From Bursaphelenchus xylophilus (lineage: Eukaryota; Nematoda; Chromadorea; Rhabditida; Aphelenchoididae), in NCBI GenBank assembly GCA_904066235.2, contig CAJFCV020000006.1, positions 4,154,001 through 4,218,000 of the forward strand: a stretch of 64,000 bases of DNA, in the 5' to 3' direction. The notes under the pieces were generated by a model. It did no database searches, had not been told where the DNA came from, and saw nothing but the letters and a program-made list of their open reading frames with translations. Below are positions 49,852 to 60,800 of the stretch, piece by piece (position 1 is the first letter of the stretch; each line of letters starts with the position of its first letter). The position numbers and the translations under genes were made by a program.

Positions 49852-51184
49852 CACGTTTGTGGAGTAAAAAGAAAACGGAGAAATAATGAAGGTGGAACCT
49901 AAAAGATGATGCAATAATAAAAGAAAGGAAATTTTGATTGTGATAAACATGAGTTATGAGAAAAATTAACAATGCAGACCACTAAACATTTTTTATGGGG
50001 TTAGTATCCATGCTGAAACAGCAAAATTCATTTTTTTCCGGTATGTTTATCTCGATTGTTTCTTTAAAATGCTGTCTGAAAATGTCAAAAATTTTCTAGT
50101 AGAATTCTAATCTAAGCTCGCCCAATTTGATCAAAATCCAAGTCTTGCGTACTTAAGAAAACCGTATCAAAAATCCCAATCAAAAACTTAAAGATCCCTT
50201 CAGGTAAGCCTCTAATCCATCACCGAAAAAGCCGCCCAAAAACAACAGGAATAACCAATGGAATCTGAAGACGGTCGTCTTACAAATCACCGAAACAACA
50301 CCATTTTTTGTTGTTTTATCCTCCCTCTCACCTTTTTCGCCTTTGAGACAAGGACTTTTGCCGCTAATGGGCATTTTGAAGGGAAGAAATGGTTCGTAAT
50401 AAACGAAAAAGTAGACGTTTTGGTAATCGTAGGCTACTATTGTATAACGAAAATGTCTGGAGATGTTGTAAGGCAGATAATAAAGAAATTGGAGAAACAA
50501 TGGGCAGTAAAGTTAAGGGGGAATTTTGATGACATTCGAGAGCATTCCAATTTTCCATATTCTACAGAAGATCCAACTTTTCCATGACATTCCACAACAT
50601 TATGGGTAAACTCCTGAGTTGCCCATATATGGATTTGTTTCCTCTGGCCAACTCTCCACATTTGATGTGCTATCTCGTAAAGAATAGCGCTGAATGTCAC
50701 TCGCAGTTCCGATACAAATAACGCTGTTACAGTCCTAATCAAAAAGGTTGCGGAACGTCGCAAATCAAAATAATTTTTTGTAAGAGAAGAAATAGAATTA
50801 TTATTTGATCTAACTATTATATAATGGTTGAGTAGATCCTCTTTCTTCTCTTCTTACTAGTTATTACTTTCAACTCAACAATTTTTGTAATCGGAAATGG
50901 AAAGTGAATCTTCCTCGGAAGTGAAGGGAAAAAGTGGAAACGGATCGATTTGAGGGAATGTGTAACGTCGTAGGACTACAATCAATCAACCTACAAAAGA
51001 GTCTTACAAAAGAAGTATTCCAGATGTGACATTCGTATTTCCGTTAAATTTGGCAGCCTTTATTTGGCATTAGGATAAGAGAAAAATAATCAGATCTTCT
51101 TTGTTTGCGAAGGTGGTCTGATCAGAAGGTATCACTTACTTCATCACGATTGGAGTCGATCCCTAGATCACGGCTACGAAAATA
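49852..51184. other. intergenic, one weak ORF
   Basis: No strong gene is seen. The + frame at 50258-50587 is listed separately; an overlapping minus frame (50437-50763) is also open. Confidence 0.4.
50258..50587 (+). CDS. hypothetical intronless ORF, 109 aa
   Basis: Has a hydrophobic segment near residues 16-30 (TIFCCFILPLTFFAF), then a globular-looking part (GKKWFVINEKVDVLVIVGYY, KLRGNFDDIREHSNFP). No family is recognised. Wobble positions are A/T-rich, unlike the confident genes here, and the opposite strand is open too, so it may be spurious or a pseudogene. Confidence 0.22.
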   Translation: MESEDGRLTNHRNNTIFCCFILPLTFFAFETRTFAANGHFEGKKWFVINEKVDVLVIVGYYCITKMSGDVVRQIIKKLEKQWAVKLRGNFDDIREHSNFPYSTEDPTFP

Positions 51185-51755
51185 ATGGCAAAATGTGATG
51201 GAACCAAAAGTAAGCCTCGACGGAAACGTATTGTTCTTGGTAGATGGATGGGGCAAAGCCTACTGCATGATTATTTTATTGCAAGTTTATTGTTATAGGT
51301 TTTGTCAGTCTCAGTGTTTTTTATTAATCTGCTCATTTCCGTGTTTTGTCAAATTTGAACCGATGGACCTGTCGACATTTGAATGGTCATATAGCACCTG
51401 GTGTCTTCAACGTTGGCTACGGAACTTCTTCAGCGATCGTGCTTGGCCTGGTCCTCGCGGAGCCAACCTTTCTCTGTTTTTATGGTGGTCTGTACTCACG
51501 TCCAGTAAGCCACGGAGCCCTTCCGGCGAGGGTATACATACTGGGCAGACTAAGCTCTGCAAGACTTAGACTTATACTAGAATAATGTCGTTCAATTTGG
51601 TGAGGCCACTGTCAATCCAGTTTGAAACGACCTTTTACTACCTCTTGGGAAGCTTGTATCGGCCGGAGAATGTGGATTCGTCGAGCTTTGAAATTGTTGA
51701 AAATCCAGCCCAAGAAAGACAAAATAAGGTTTTCCATCAAAATCTTAATTTTTAG
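51185..51755 (+). CDS. unresolved small membrane-protein gene
   Basis: The GC-rich segment 51395-51504 reads PGVFNVGYGTSSAIVLGLVL and on to GGLYSRP, a plausible single membrane helix, and ends at a GTAAGC donor. One phase-consistent model joins 51185-51209, 51395-51504 and 51581-51625 into a 59-residue protein. Alternatively, the middle frame runs on unspliced to 51582, and the separate frame 51585-51755 (MSFNLVRPLSIQFETTFYYL) is also coding-like. Both cannot be true, so the structure is open. It lies 75-200 bp upstream of the next + strand gene, a spacing compatible with a nematode operon. Confidence 0.35.
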
Positions 51756-51828
51756 TTTTTTTAAAACTTGTATAAATTAAATCGGCGGAGTACACTCTTC
51801 TTTATTTTCCACTCAACCCGGCTGTGAA

Positions 51829-53310
51829 ATGCTGCCTATTCTTCTTCCGATGATCTTTTCTTTGGTTTCTTCTTCTGATTGGGTTCGAACTGAGTCGCAA
51901 GAGCGCGTATATCATAAGAATTTGAATGCTACAGAATCTATGGAATACGACGTTCACATTGTTATGAAGCAGTCGCCCCCAGGCGATCAGTCTGGCTCTT
52001 GTGTTCAGCTGAGCCTAGGACATTCCGAGCCGGAATGTGGGATTGGAGTTTGTTTTACGCCCGAAAATGGAAACACAACAAAGATGCAGTTATTGAGAGG
52101 TGGTAAGTCAACACTCAAACGATTGTTCAATTCTTAACAGCCTTTTTAAAAAATATTGTACCGAAAAATTCGGTTATCTTTGTCAATTTTTTCGTTCTTA
52201 CAATCTCAATAAACTGTACGCTAAAGACTCTACCAGAAAGTTTATTGATTTTGTCATTTTTTTCAGGAAAAATTGGTCTAACCGATTCTCACAAAGGAAA
52301 ACTTGAGAATGTAAAGTTCACATTGACGCGGGCCGTGACTTTAATGACCGTAGGAGAGAAGACCGTTTTCCTGCCCGACTGTTCTTTAAATGAGGTGAAT
52401 TATACAGGAGAAACTTTGAATATTTCATTGGGATTCCAACAAAAAGCAGAGGGAAATGTGAACGAAAGATTCGGAAGCCCATGGTGGCACACTTTTCAGT
52501 TGGTAGGTCTTTCTTAAGAAATAATTTTATTTTGATTTTTGCCGACAGAAATGCTGGAGTTTTCATTAAATTTTGCAGGCATAGTCTAACTAGGTCGTAG
52601 ATTTTTGTGTCATTGAAAACGTTTTTCAGGTAATTTTGTTTCTACAAAAGCTTTTTTTCTCATTGTTGACAACAAGATCATGGGAAAACCGAAATTTTGA
52701 CCATAAATATTAGAAAGTATCAAAAAAATTTGCAAATATTTGAGGACTTCTGATCTAAAGTTGACCAAGTTTCTTCGAAACCTCGAGGAATTTCATCCAA
52801 ACTTAATTTTTTGTTATCTTCCAATATTTGAAAATTTTATTTCAGGTCGAGATCAAGCCAATGGACAACAAGACTCAAGCAGAATTAGAAGAAATTTTGA
52901 AAAAAACGAGAAAGGAAAAGAAGCAGGCTTTCTTCGGGATGTTTAAAAATCTATCAATAATGATTGGCGTCTTGTAAGTTTGAAATTATTTGATGTAATT
53001 ACAGCCAGGTGCGACCTTCTGGCTGTGAGCAAAACTTGGTATAAATTTAAACTGATTACAAAAGTAATATTTGTCATTTATTTTCAGTGTCATCCTGACT
53101 GCAATTGGATCAATTTTAGCAATTATATCCCTTACTTTGGTCGTTGTTCACATTCAAAGAATCAAAAGAGAAGATGATGAGGAATTGCAGATGGATGGCC
53201 AGATGTATCAAGAAATGACGGCCTTGGAGACGTTGGTCAAAGGCAATGCGAAGGAATCCGATTATCAAGTGAAACCTCAGTCGCCTGCGACAACTCCAAA
53301 TAAAAAGTAA
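51829..53310 (+). CDS. type I membrane glycoprotein, 286 aa
   Basis: Four phase-matched exons (51829-52102, 52267-52502, 52846-52973, 53088-53310). A signal peptide (MLPILLPMIFSLVSS) precedes an ectodomain of ~185 residues with N-glycosylation sites (NAT, NTT, NYT, NIS, NKT) and Cys residues. A basic/Lys-rich juxtamembrane segment (EEILKKTRKEKKQ) precedes one long helix (SIMIGVFVILTAIGSILAII..VVV) split by the last intron. The cytoplasmic tail of ~60 residues starts HIQRIKREDDEE and ends in Lys. No domain family is recognised. AATAAA follows ~40 bp after the stop. It converges on the minus-strand membrane gene that ends at 53777. Confidence 0.82.
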
Positions 53311-53776
53311 AACAAGACTTGGCTGATTAAATTTGTATTTATTTGAAAATAAAAAATTGAAAAAAATGATGACTAATAAGTGAAAGTCTTGGATTTGCAG
53401 CTTATATAACGATGAAACTTGGTAAGCGTTTAGATTACTGCATTTATGGAAGCGAACCATAAACATCTTTATTTTGGAATTTGAAAGAAAATTGATTTGT
53501 TTATAAAATTTTAGGCTAAAAAACAGCATCTGTTATATCTAATCAATACAAAAAAATACATATGGAAAAACAACCGTCCAAGATCCTTCTTATTAAATTT
53601 TTAACCGTATCTCATCATATTCCATTGTCTCTTTGCAAAAGATGTATTGTTGAATATATAATACATAATTTCCGAAAAAAAGCAGAGTTTTCTGGCGGTT
53701 GAAAGTTGTCCTAGACAAATGTTGCGCACCAAATTTCATAAAAATCGGACACCGGCGCTTTGAGCACTCGCCATTT

Positions 53777-54301
53777 TTAATAAAATCTTTGCCGTTTTGG
53801 CGGCTCGTAATGCAAAAAATCAATAAAGCCGGTACAGTACGCGAAAAGTAGCATCACAATTACAAAGCAAGACGCCATGAAGATATAATAGACTAACTGT
53901 GGATAACATGACCCTCGGAGGCCCTTTTGTCCATAATACGGCGAGAGAATATAGGGCTCCAGTTCGGTGGAACAACGGCTGGAGCAAGGGGAGATCGTGG
54001 TCGCATTGGAGAGGAACCCCTTCTCGTATTCGATATTCGAGTCGGTGATCTTGTACATCATCTGGAAAACATTGAGATTACGGTGGAATGAATCGTTACT
54101 ATGCGTCTTTGTTTACCATTGAAAGGAAATATTTATTTATTTTGACGCTAACTCGTGTCTCTTTGTTCCCATATTTGGCTAGAAAAGTAAAAGTGGGTCC
54201 AAACAATTTTGGCTCTCTTTTGTTAAGAAATCGGTACTTTTTCACAGTGAAAGGTGAAATAATTGATACATTATACGACGAAAAATATTCATCCAGCAAG
54301 T
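53777..54301 (-). CDS. single-pass membrane protein, 3' exons only
   Basis: The last exon (53777-54061) is preceded by a good TTTTCCAG acceptor and encodes an extracellular part with NAT and Cys, one helix (LVYYIFMASCFVIVMLLFAY) and a short tail ending RQRFY. A penultimate exon up to 54117-~54301 joins in phase through a GTAAAC donor and a 55-bp intron, and reads like ectodomain (YNVSIISPFTVKKYRFL, FGPTFTFLAKYGN). Its upstream boundary and the first exon with a signal peptide could not be fixed. The opposite strand of 54088-54301 is also open and ends at a GTAAGT, so assignment of that exon is uncertain. Confidence 0.55.
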
Positions 54302-55585
54302 AAGTTTTTAAAAAAAGACTAATGGTAAGTAACGTCACAGGTTTGGTCCGCGACAAATATTTAAATAACCGTTAAGCAAATATGGTCTGATTTTTTTGGG
54401 TTCAAACTTGATTTGCCTTTGAAGGAAACTCGAGAGCAGCTTTACAAAAGATGAATGGGTATGCTGTTGAACTCTGTATAACAAATTCTCATATTGCAAG
54501 AAAATCTCTTTACTGGACAATTTCAGATGTTCCAAGAGTTAATTTACCCCCTTACAACAAGCTTCTTTTAACAAAATATTTTTTTTGTCCTTTGCGGTTC
54601 GTTGTACAGAGAAGAGACTGTAAATGCAAAATTTGGAAAGAAAAAAGATTTTTTGCGAAGAAATTGCGCACTACTCTTGAAATGACATCAAATTCTGCCA
54701 TGGCAGGGTTTGACAAAAAAGCTTTGACTTACCACTTTCTTTTCTGGTTGATAAGTGTTGCTATACCATCAATTTAACTTACAAATGCACATCCACTCAG
54801 CTCTTTATCAATTTTAAAAAGGAATACAACCTGAAAATTAAATTTGGCTGTCTTGTGATTACGCCGCTACAACGGGTTTAAAAACGAAAACAAAATCTCA
54901 ATTTTAAGCACATCTATTCTATCAAGCCATGATTTCTTTAACACTATCCTCTACGGTAAAAACAGGTGTAAAATCATCCCAATTCCATTCCTTATATAAA
55001 ACTATAGTTTGTTTACCAAATAACCCACGAATCCCCCACTGTTTGAGTGTATAAAAACGTCTAAACAGAGTTGCATAAAAAAATGGAGATTGGAATTTTT
55101 CGGAAAAACAAAAATAGCCGGTTTCCGAAAAAAATCCCCCTTTTATTCGTAACCTTGTTTTTGCGCCGAATAGAGCGACACAAAAGCGGAACATCTGACC
55201 GGCAGTTATCGCGATTTCTGTAGCGACAATTGATTTACGAGTGTTTATAAGGATTTTTTTTTAGTTAAAAACGGTTGGAAAATGAAATTTTAAGACTTAA
55301 AAATAAAAATTGGTTTAGTGAATTTTTGTGAAATTTTCAAGAATTTAGCACAGCAAGCTTTTACTCGGAGTGTTGAGGCCTTCCTTGCCAGAAGTCAGTT
55401 CTTCCCCGTAAAGCTAGAAACGGCGACGCTGAAATTTTAATGAAAATTGTCACAAATTTAGATTAAATCTTTGCAATCCCTGTGCGAAATTTTTAGCTTG
55501 CGCTATGCAATAACGGTCGAGATTTTTAGGCCAAAACTTGCCAAAATGTGGCGGTTTTTTTGCGAATTTCGGCGAGAAAAGTGTA

Positions 55586-56718
55586 ATATAAGAGTGAAGA
55601 CAGAAGATTTCGGAGGAAAATTTTGAAAATTTTTCGAATTCACTTTTTTTTGAAAAAGAGAGTAAAAATCGAGAAATTTTATGGGTCGGCGAGTAGGAAT
55701 CGAAATAGCTTTCAAAATTTCCATTTTTGGAGTGAATTCCGAGTTTACTTTTTTTCGCCTTTTTTGGAGTAAACTCAGAATTTACTCGCCGAAGGTGCCG
55801 GCGAGTAAATCCAGAGTTTACTCCCGAGGAACAGTCGACCCCTGGGCGCAAAAATTTTTTTTATTTGCGTTAGTAATTCGCGCCGAACTTTCGAAAAATT
55901 TTGCCGAATCCTGACTGGCAGGCTCCATTCAGGATTCGCGGGGTTCCTGACTCTTCGTACAGTCAAAACTTCCTGACTGTGGTCCATTCAGGAATCCCGC
56001 GATTCTTGACTGGGTGAGGGGTCAATAACTGTTGACTAGGACGAAGAAATAGGGAGAAAAAACGAAGAGAACGAGAGAAACGCGCGCTATTTCGTGCTGT
56101 CTCTGCCTCTCAGCGCCCTCTTTCCGTTTCGCGCTCTCTCTCTCTTTTCGAAAGAAAGAGCGAGAGAGCGCAAAAAAAGGAGAGAGAGAGCGAAAGAGCG
56201 GGAAACGAAGAGAGGGCGCAGAGAGGCAGAGAGAGCACGAAATAGCGCGCGTTTCTCTCGCTCTCTTCGTTTTTTCTCCCCGTTTCTTCGTCTCAGGTGA
56301 CTGGGATGTCGATTTTGAGGCCGCCCGTTTAAAAACATTTCTGACTGCAGGAATCGCGGGATTCCTGACTGGGAGGGTCCCAGTCAGGATTCGGCAAAAT
56401 TTTTCGTAAGTTTGGCGCGAATTATTTACTAACGCGCCCGCCTTACGTCCTGGGTCATCTGTGCCTCTGTGATAGCTGAGGAAATAACTGGAAGCGAGCA
56501 AAATCCAGATTTACTCGCCGCCATTCGATTTCTCGGCCCCGGCGAGTAAACTCCCAGTTTACTCCCGAAAATCAAAATTTTTTCCAAATTTTGGAGTAAA
56601 CTTCGTGTTTACTTTTTTTTGGCATTTTTGGGAGTAAAAAAAATTTTTACTCCAAAATCGAAAAAAAAGTGAATTCGAAAAATTTTCGTCCGAAATCTTC
56701 TGTCTTCACTCTTATATC
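55586..56718. mobile_element. 1.13-kb palindromic element with three nested inverted layers
   Basis: The outer arms share TATAAGAGTGAAGACAGAAG and several GAGTAAACTC..GCGAGTAAA motifs. The middle arms (~55850-56010 against ~56335-56430) share GCGTTAGTAATTCGCGCCGA and GAATCCTGACTGG-type repeats. The inner palindrome (56041-56295) is rich in GAGAGCG/CGCTCTC. No ORF encodes a recognisable transposase. The layered symmetry suggests serial insertion of foldbacks at the centre of older ones. Confidence 0.8.
56041..56295. repeat. inner palindrome of GAGAGCG/CGCTCTC repeats
   Basis: An imperfect inverted repeat of about 125 bp per arm that meets near 56165, sharing ACGAAGAAA, CGCGCGCTATTTCGTGCT and CTCTCTGCCTCTC-type segments. 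Purine/pyrimidine asymmetry between the arms is strong. Confidence 0.8.
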
Positions 56719-57748
56719 TATTATATCTATTGCTACCGTAGAAGGTAATCTTTGCGCAAAAGGGCAATATTAACACACAAAGCTGGCAAGGATATATGAA
56801 CAAAAAATGTTTTTTCTCCAAGCGCTCCGCCTTTCGCGAACACTATTGCGCACTTTCTAGCTCGCAAAGCTCGCTGAATATCTCGTTTCCCCCTACAAAG
56901 CTCGAGTTAAAATTTTCTGAAATTGATTGTGACCCAGACCCGCTATACGTACGCAAAATAAAAAAACCTGCGGATCACGCTTGAGGCATTTCCTTTGTAA
57001 AGGTGAAATCCACTTTTTCGAAAAGACTCTTTCGAATCCCAAAAAAGTAAATTTTATGAAAAAATAAAGAAGTCAGCAGGTCGAAGGCACGGCACGTCGC
57101 CTGATCTCAAGGTCGGCGCAAAAAATGGTATTCCGAAAGGGTGTTGACGTTCAAAAAAAAACGGCATTTGAAGATATGACTCGGATATTATTCACCACAA
57201 AAAATTATGGCAAAATGGACTCCTCAAAGTAAAAGCAAAAATTTAAGAGAGTAAAATTCTTCCGAGTAAGGCTCTAAATTTTGCACAATTCCTAACTAAA
57301 AGATGGAGTTGCTGTGCAATAAACTCCCGTTAAACAAAATGCTTGTGATTCGTTGTAAAAAGCATGGAGTGTCTTTTTATGGTGAGTTGCAACATCCATA
57401 AAAAATTATGTTGTTAAAAGCGAAACTTCTAAAGATACAGTGGAAAATTGATTCCTCAGAGGCCATCAAAAGTCGGAAGAATTTTGTGGAGCGGTAACGA
57501 CACCGTAACATTACTGCTGGTCTAATAAATCGGCCTAAAGAAGCATGTCATAGTTGGCAAACATGAACGCTTATCGCTTCGGGAATGGTCTTTTGGCAAC
57601 TATTATACTCCCTGGAAAATCATATCCTTTCAAATTGAAGAAATACTCTTTTATTCTGTAGTTAGAGAAATATTATTAAATATAAAATACTGTCAAGTGA
57701 CGAGTCAAAACCGAATGATAACTTGATGTCTTGTGATATTTTTTCCGC

Positions 57749-59169
57749 TTACTCCAATTGTTCCGCAAACTGAAAAGTTTGGAAACCCGTGTTGCCAGCG
57801 CAGTAGAACTGTTTGTTCGTGGAGTGCCATCGTATCTTGCTGACCTTGTCCTCGGGCAACACTTTGCCGATGGGTTTGGAGATGATGGCGCTGGTCGGAT
57901 GATTCCAATCCATGAGGTATATACTGTAAAATTCTTGAGTTAGAAACTTGCTGTTATTATACAAGAGGTTAGACTGTAGAAAACGCTTACTTTTCACTAT
58001 CCGCCATGGCCAGATAACGCTGTAGCGAAGTGAATCGAAGTGCGGTGAGCTGCCCTTGGACGTCCGGGATCTGATGTTTGTGGAAGAGCTTGCCAGTGTC
58101 GAGGTCATGGAAATACAACATGTCATTGCCGTCAATCCGAGCCAAAACTCGGCCAGAGCTGTCGACATGAGCACCTGCTGCCAAGGTAGCTAAAATCGGC
58201 ATGTATAAGGTTATGACTATGTAGATAAACAAGAGCATTTTCATAAGAAACAAGTTTTCTTTGTAGCTTTACAATAGCTTTTAAACTCAAAATGAATCTT
58301 TTGATTATTATTTTTTGACAGGACCACTCTGTAAACTCTCCTTAAACTTACATTTACTAATGGCATCGAAGCTTTTAACCGGTCGCTGAACTCGTATGTC
58401 CCACAGTTGATTGCATCTATCAGCCGTGGCACTCAACAACAAGCAGCCTTCAACCCCACTCAGCTTCGTAATAGTTGAACCACTTTGGTCATTAAACATT
58501 GTGCCAAAACATTTTCGAGTCACCACATCATACGCCAATATTACTTGTTTACAGCCGCAGAGCAACGCGTTAGCGCCGTTGCGGCAGTCCTCAACGCAGA
58601 CCAATGATCGAACTGCTTGTTCTGTCTTGAGGCGATCCGATTTTCCGAATTTGTTGTCCTTCAGTGGAAGAAGGTTGACATATTTTTCGTTGGAGGTGGA
58701 TGCAACGAGAGAAGCGCCCGGGTTGACGCAAATGTCAACAATCTCAGCGTTGTGAACATTGTGCTTCTTGTCCAGCTCTTCCGCGTGACTAAAAGGAAGA
58801 ATATATAGTAAAAATGTCTATATATGCTAGAGTCTATGGACTATTTTTTGTATTGCTTGGGTACCTTCCTTCGATGAAAAAGATATTATTTTAGAAAAAG
58901 CCTTACCCATCTACCTCCAACAACCTCACACCACCAGCTCTGTCTCCAACTACGCATTGACTAGATTGCGGGAGTTCTGTGAAAGCTCTGGCGGGCTGTG
59001 TGTAATGATAGGGGATGCAATTCCAAAAGTCATCGCCGGAGACGCTTTTGAAGAACGGCGCAATGTCCACCACTTTCTCTCGGTGCCGTCGCCGTTTCGC
59101 TTCGGTACTGCGCTCGGACGCACTGCTGCTACTTCGACTTGTGAGTTCCAGCTTGAAGATGCCGGTGGT
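57749..59169 (-). CDS. WD-repeat-like (beta-propeller) protein, 5' end missing
   Basis: Exons 58907-59169, 58352-58788, 57991-58177 and 57749-57923 join in phase; the first listed exon has no Met and starts at an acceptor, so at least one upstream exon is missing. A Ser/Arg-rich lead is followed by repeating beta-propeller-like units: CVVGDRAGGVRLLEVDG, AEIVDICVNPGASLVASTSN, CLLLSATADRCNQLWDIRVQ, HVDSSGRVLARIDGNDMLYF, LTALRFTSLQRYLAMADSEN and KIRWHSTNKQFYCAGNTGF. One WD-type end (LWDI) is clear; the others are degenerate. Such proteins usually serve as interaction scaffolds. The exact family is not recognised. The acceptor choice (TAG at 59170-59172 instead of CAG 5 bp upstream) avoids an in-frame stop. 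Confidence 0.72.
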
Positions 59170-59659
59170 CTAACCTGGAAAGGCAGAAATTTATACAATT
59201 ATTCAAATTATGATGTCATGGCGCAGAGAAAAAATCAATTGTGGACCGCGAAATTTCACTTTCCCAATTTTCATATCAAAGTGTCATTTTGAAAGCCCTA
59301 TCTTAAAAAATAAATATTATGGTTTGCTATAAGTTTAAAGCTACTTTTACAACCAAAACCATCCAATATTATAATGGAATATTGGACGTTCAACCCCGTC
59401 TTTCCCCTCCTTTTATCCGAAATTAATTTCCCGTCTAAAGGTATTCGACTTGAGCCCTCTCTTTCCACCTTGAGCTCTCCTCTTTCGCGCCCTCAAAAAT
59501 GAATTTGTTTCAAGGTTTTTTGGCGATTAATGGGGAAAAAGACAAAAGAATTCCTCCCGTATTGGAATAACGGGAACAAGGCTTGCAAAATCAGAGGGAA
59601 TCGGTGAAAAATCACAGATTTTGGATCAAAAATTTACAGAATTAAGGCCTGAAGAACCT

Positions 59660-59832
59660 TTTTCTCTGCCCGTCTCTCCTTATATTCCACGGTCTGTTGC
59701 CTAAAAAAGCTTGTTATATAATTATCCAGGATGCCGCTACAAAACATGAGGGAAAATTTCAGGGGCATAATTCAAAGCCCTCAGACCGTGGAGAAAGTTT
59801 GAAAATAAAGAGAGACGGTCAGAGAAAAAAAT
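59660..59832. repeat. foldback with GACGGTCAGAGAAAAA arms
   Basis: The left arm TTCTCTGCCCGTCTCTCC..CACGGTCTG pairs with the right arm CAGACCGTGGAGAAA..GAGAGACGGTCAGAGAAAAA. Similar single-arm pieces occur near 14590, 22420, 44680, 61625 and 62620. Confidence 0.65.
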
Positions 59833-60584
59833 CTCTAAAATTATCCGATCTATTTGCCCCCAAAATTTACCTTCGGTAGGAAAAACAAAAGCCCATTGAC
59901 ACACCTTATCTGATTCATCAGATTCGGCGTGAATTTTAATTAGAGTAGACGCGAGAAAAGGGAAGAGGAAAGGCCCTCGACCTCCACCTGAATCTGAGTG
60001 AAAAGGCCTTTTTTTGGGGATTTGAGAGAAGACTTTTGATTTTTTGGAAGAAAACAGCGGAAACTCAATTAAAAATAGGGAAAAATTGAAAGAAAGTGGG
60101 GGAAAATCTCGCAAAAATGCTTAAGTAGTCTTTGATGACTAAAGAAATTAGGTCTTTAAGTGCAAATCAAGACTTGCTCGATTAGAAAAATCTATGCACC
60201 TCTCTTCCAGACTTTCCTCTATTTTATTATCATCACTCTTTCGCAAACACCTCCAACCCCGATTCCTCCAAGAAAAACACTCAAAAATTGCGATTTAAAA
60301 ATTTATGAATGTCCAGTGTGAGTGAAAGAAAGCGAAGAAGAATAAGAAACTAGACTTGCAGAGGGTTTGGCAAACAAACAAACCGAGGAACAAACAGTTT
60401 CTCCTCGCTCTTCCCGCAGTTCACTCTCGCGGCTAACAGCGGGGAATTGAAGAATGTTCTATTCGAAGGTAATATTGAAGATGAGTCTCTATAGGACGAT
60501 AAGTTAAAGGGTTTTTTTATATAAATTGTCATAAGCTCTTCTCTTTGGTTAGTGACGTTTTTATACCAAAAAAAGGAAGTTTTA

Positions 60585-60800
60585 AATGACAAATTTTGAT
60601 GAAACTGGGCTCAAATTTAGACTACAGTCTTCCCAGAAGTATGTCAGATTTTTACTTGGCGCTTTCGCATCGAAAACAATGATGACCTTCCGTCCTCAAC
60701 CGTGTCAAATTGCAATTTAAAAATCTTGGTAATTTCTGCAAGTGACGAGCTAAAAATCCATGGTGTTTCTTGGCAAATATTGACCTAAAATTACCCCAAG
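60585..60800 (+). repeat. dispersed repeat B, decayed copy
   Basis: Signatures GATGAAACTGGGCTCAAATTTAGAC and CTTGGCGCTTTCGCATCGAAAAC lie in the family order. No ORF is seen. Confidence 0.45.

Larger units (their letters stand above)
55425..56950 (+). repeat. repeat B copy split by a palindromic insertion
   Basis: The left part (55425-55585) carries CGACGCTGAAATTTTAATGA and GCGAATTTCGGCGAGAAAAG. The right part (from ~56730) continues with CTACCGTAGAAGGTAATCTT and then CTCGCTGAATATCTCG. In the intact copy at 10642-10910 the same two parts are contiguous. Confidence 0.75.
54302..57748. other. intergenic with nested palindromes
   Basis: Dominated by repeat B and the palindromic insertion within it (55.4-57.0 kb). 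A + frame at 54451-54777 and a minus frame at 54922-55194 are open but have no supported structure; parts may belong to the missing 5' end of the membrane gene at 53777. Confidence 0.5.
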
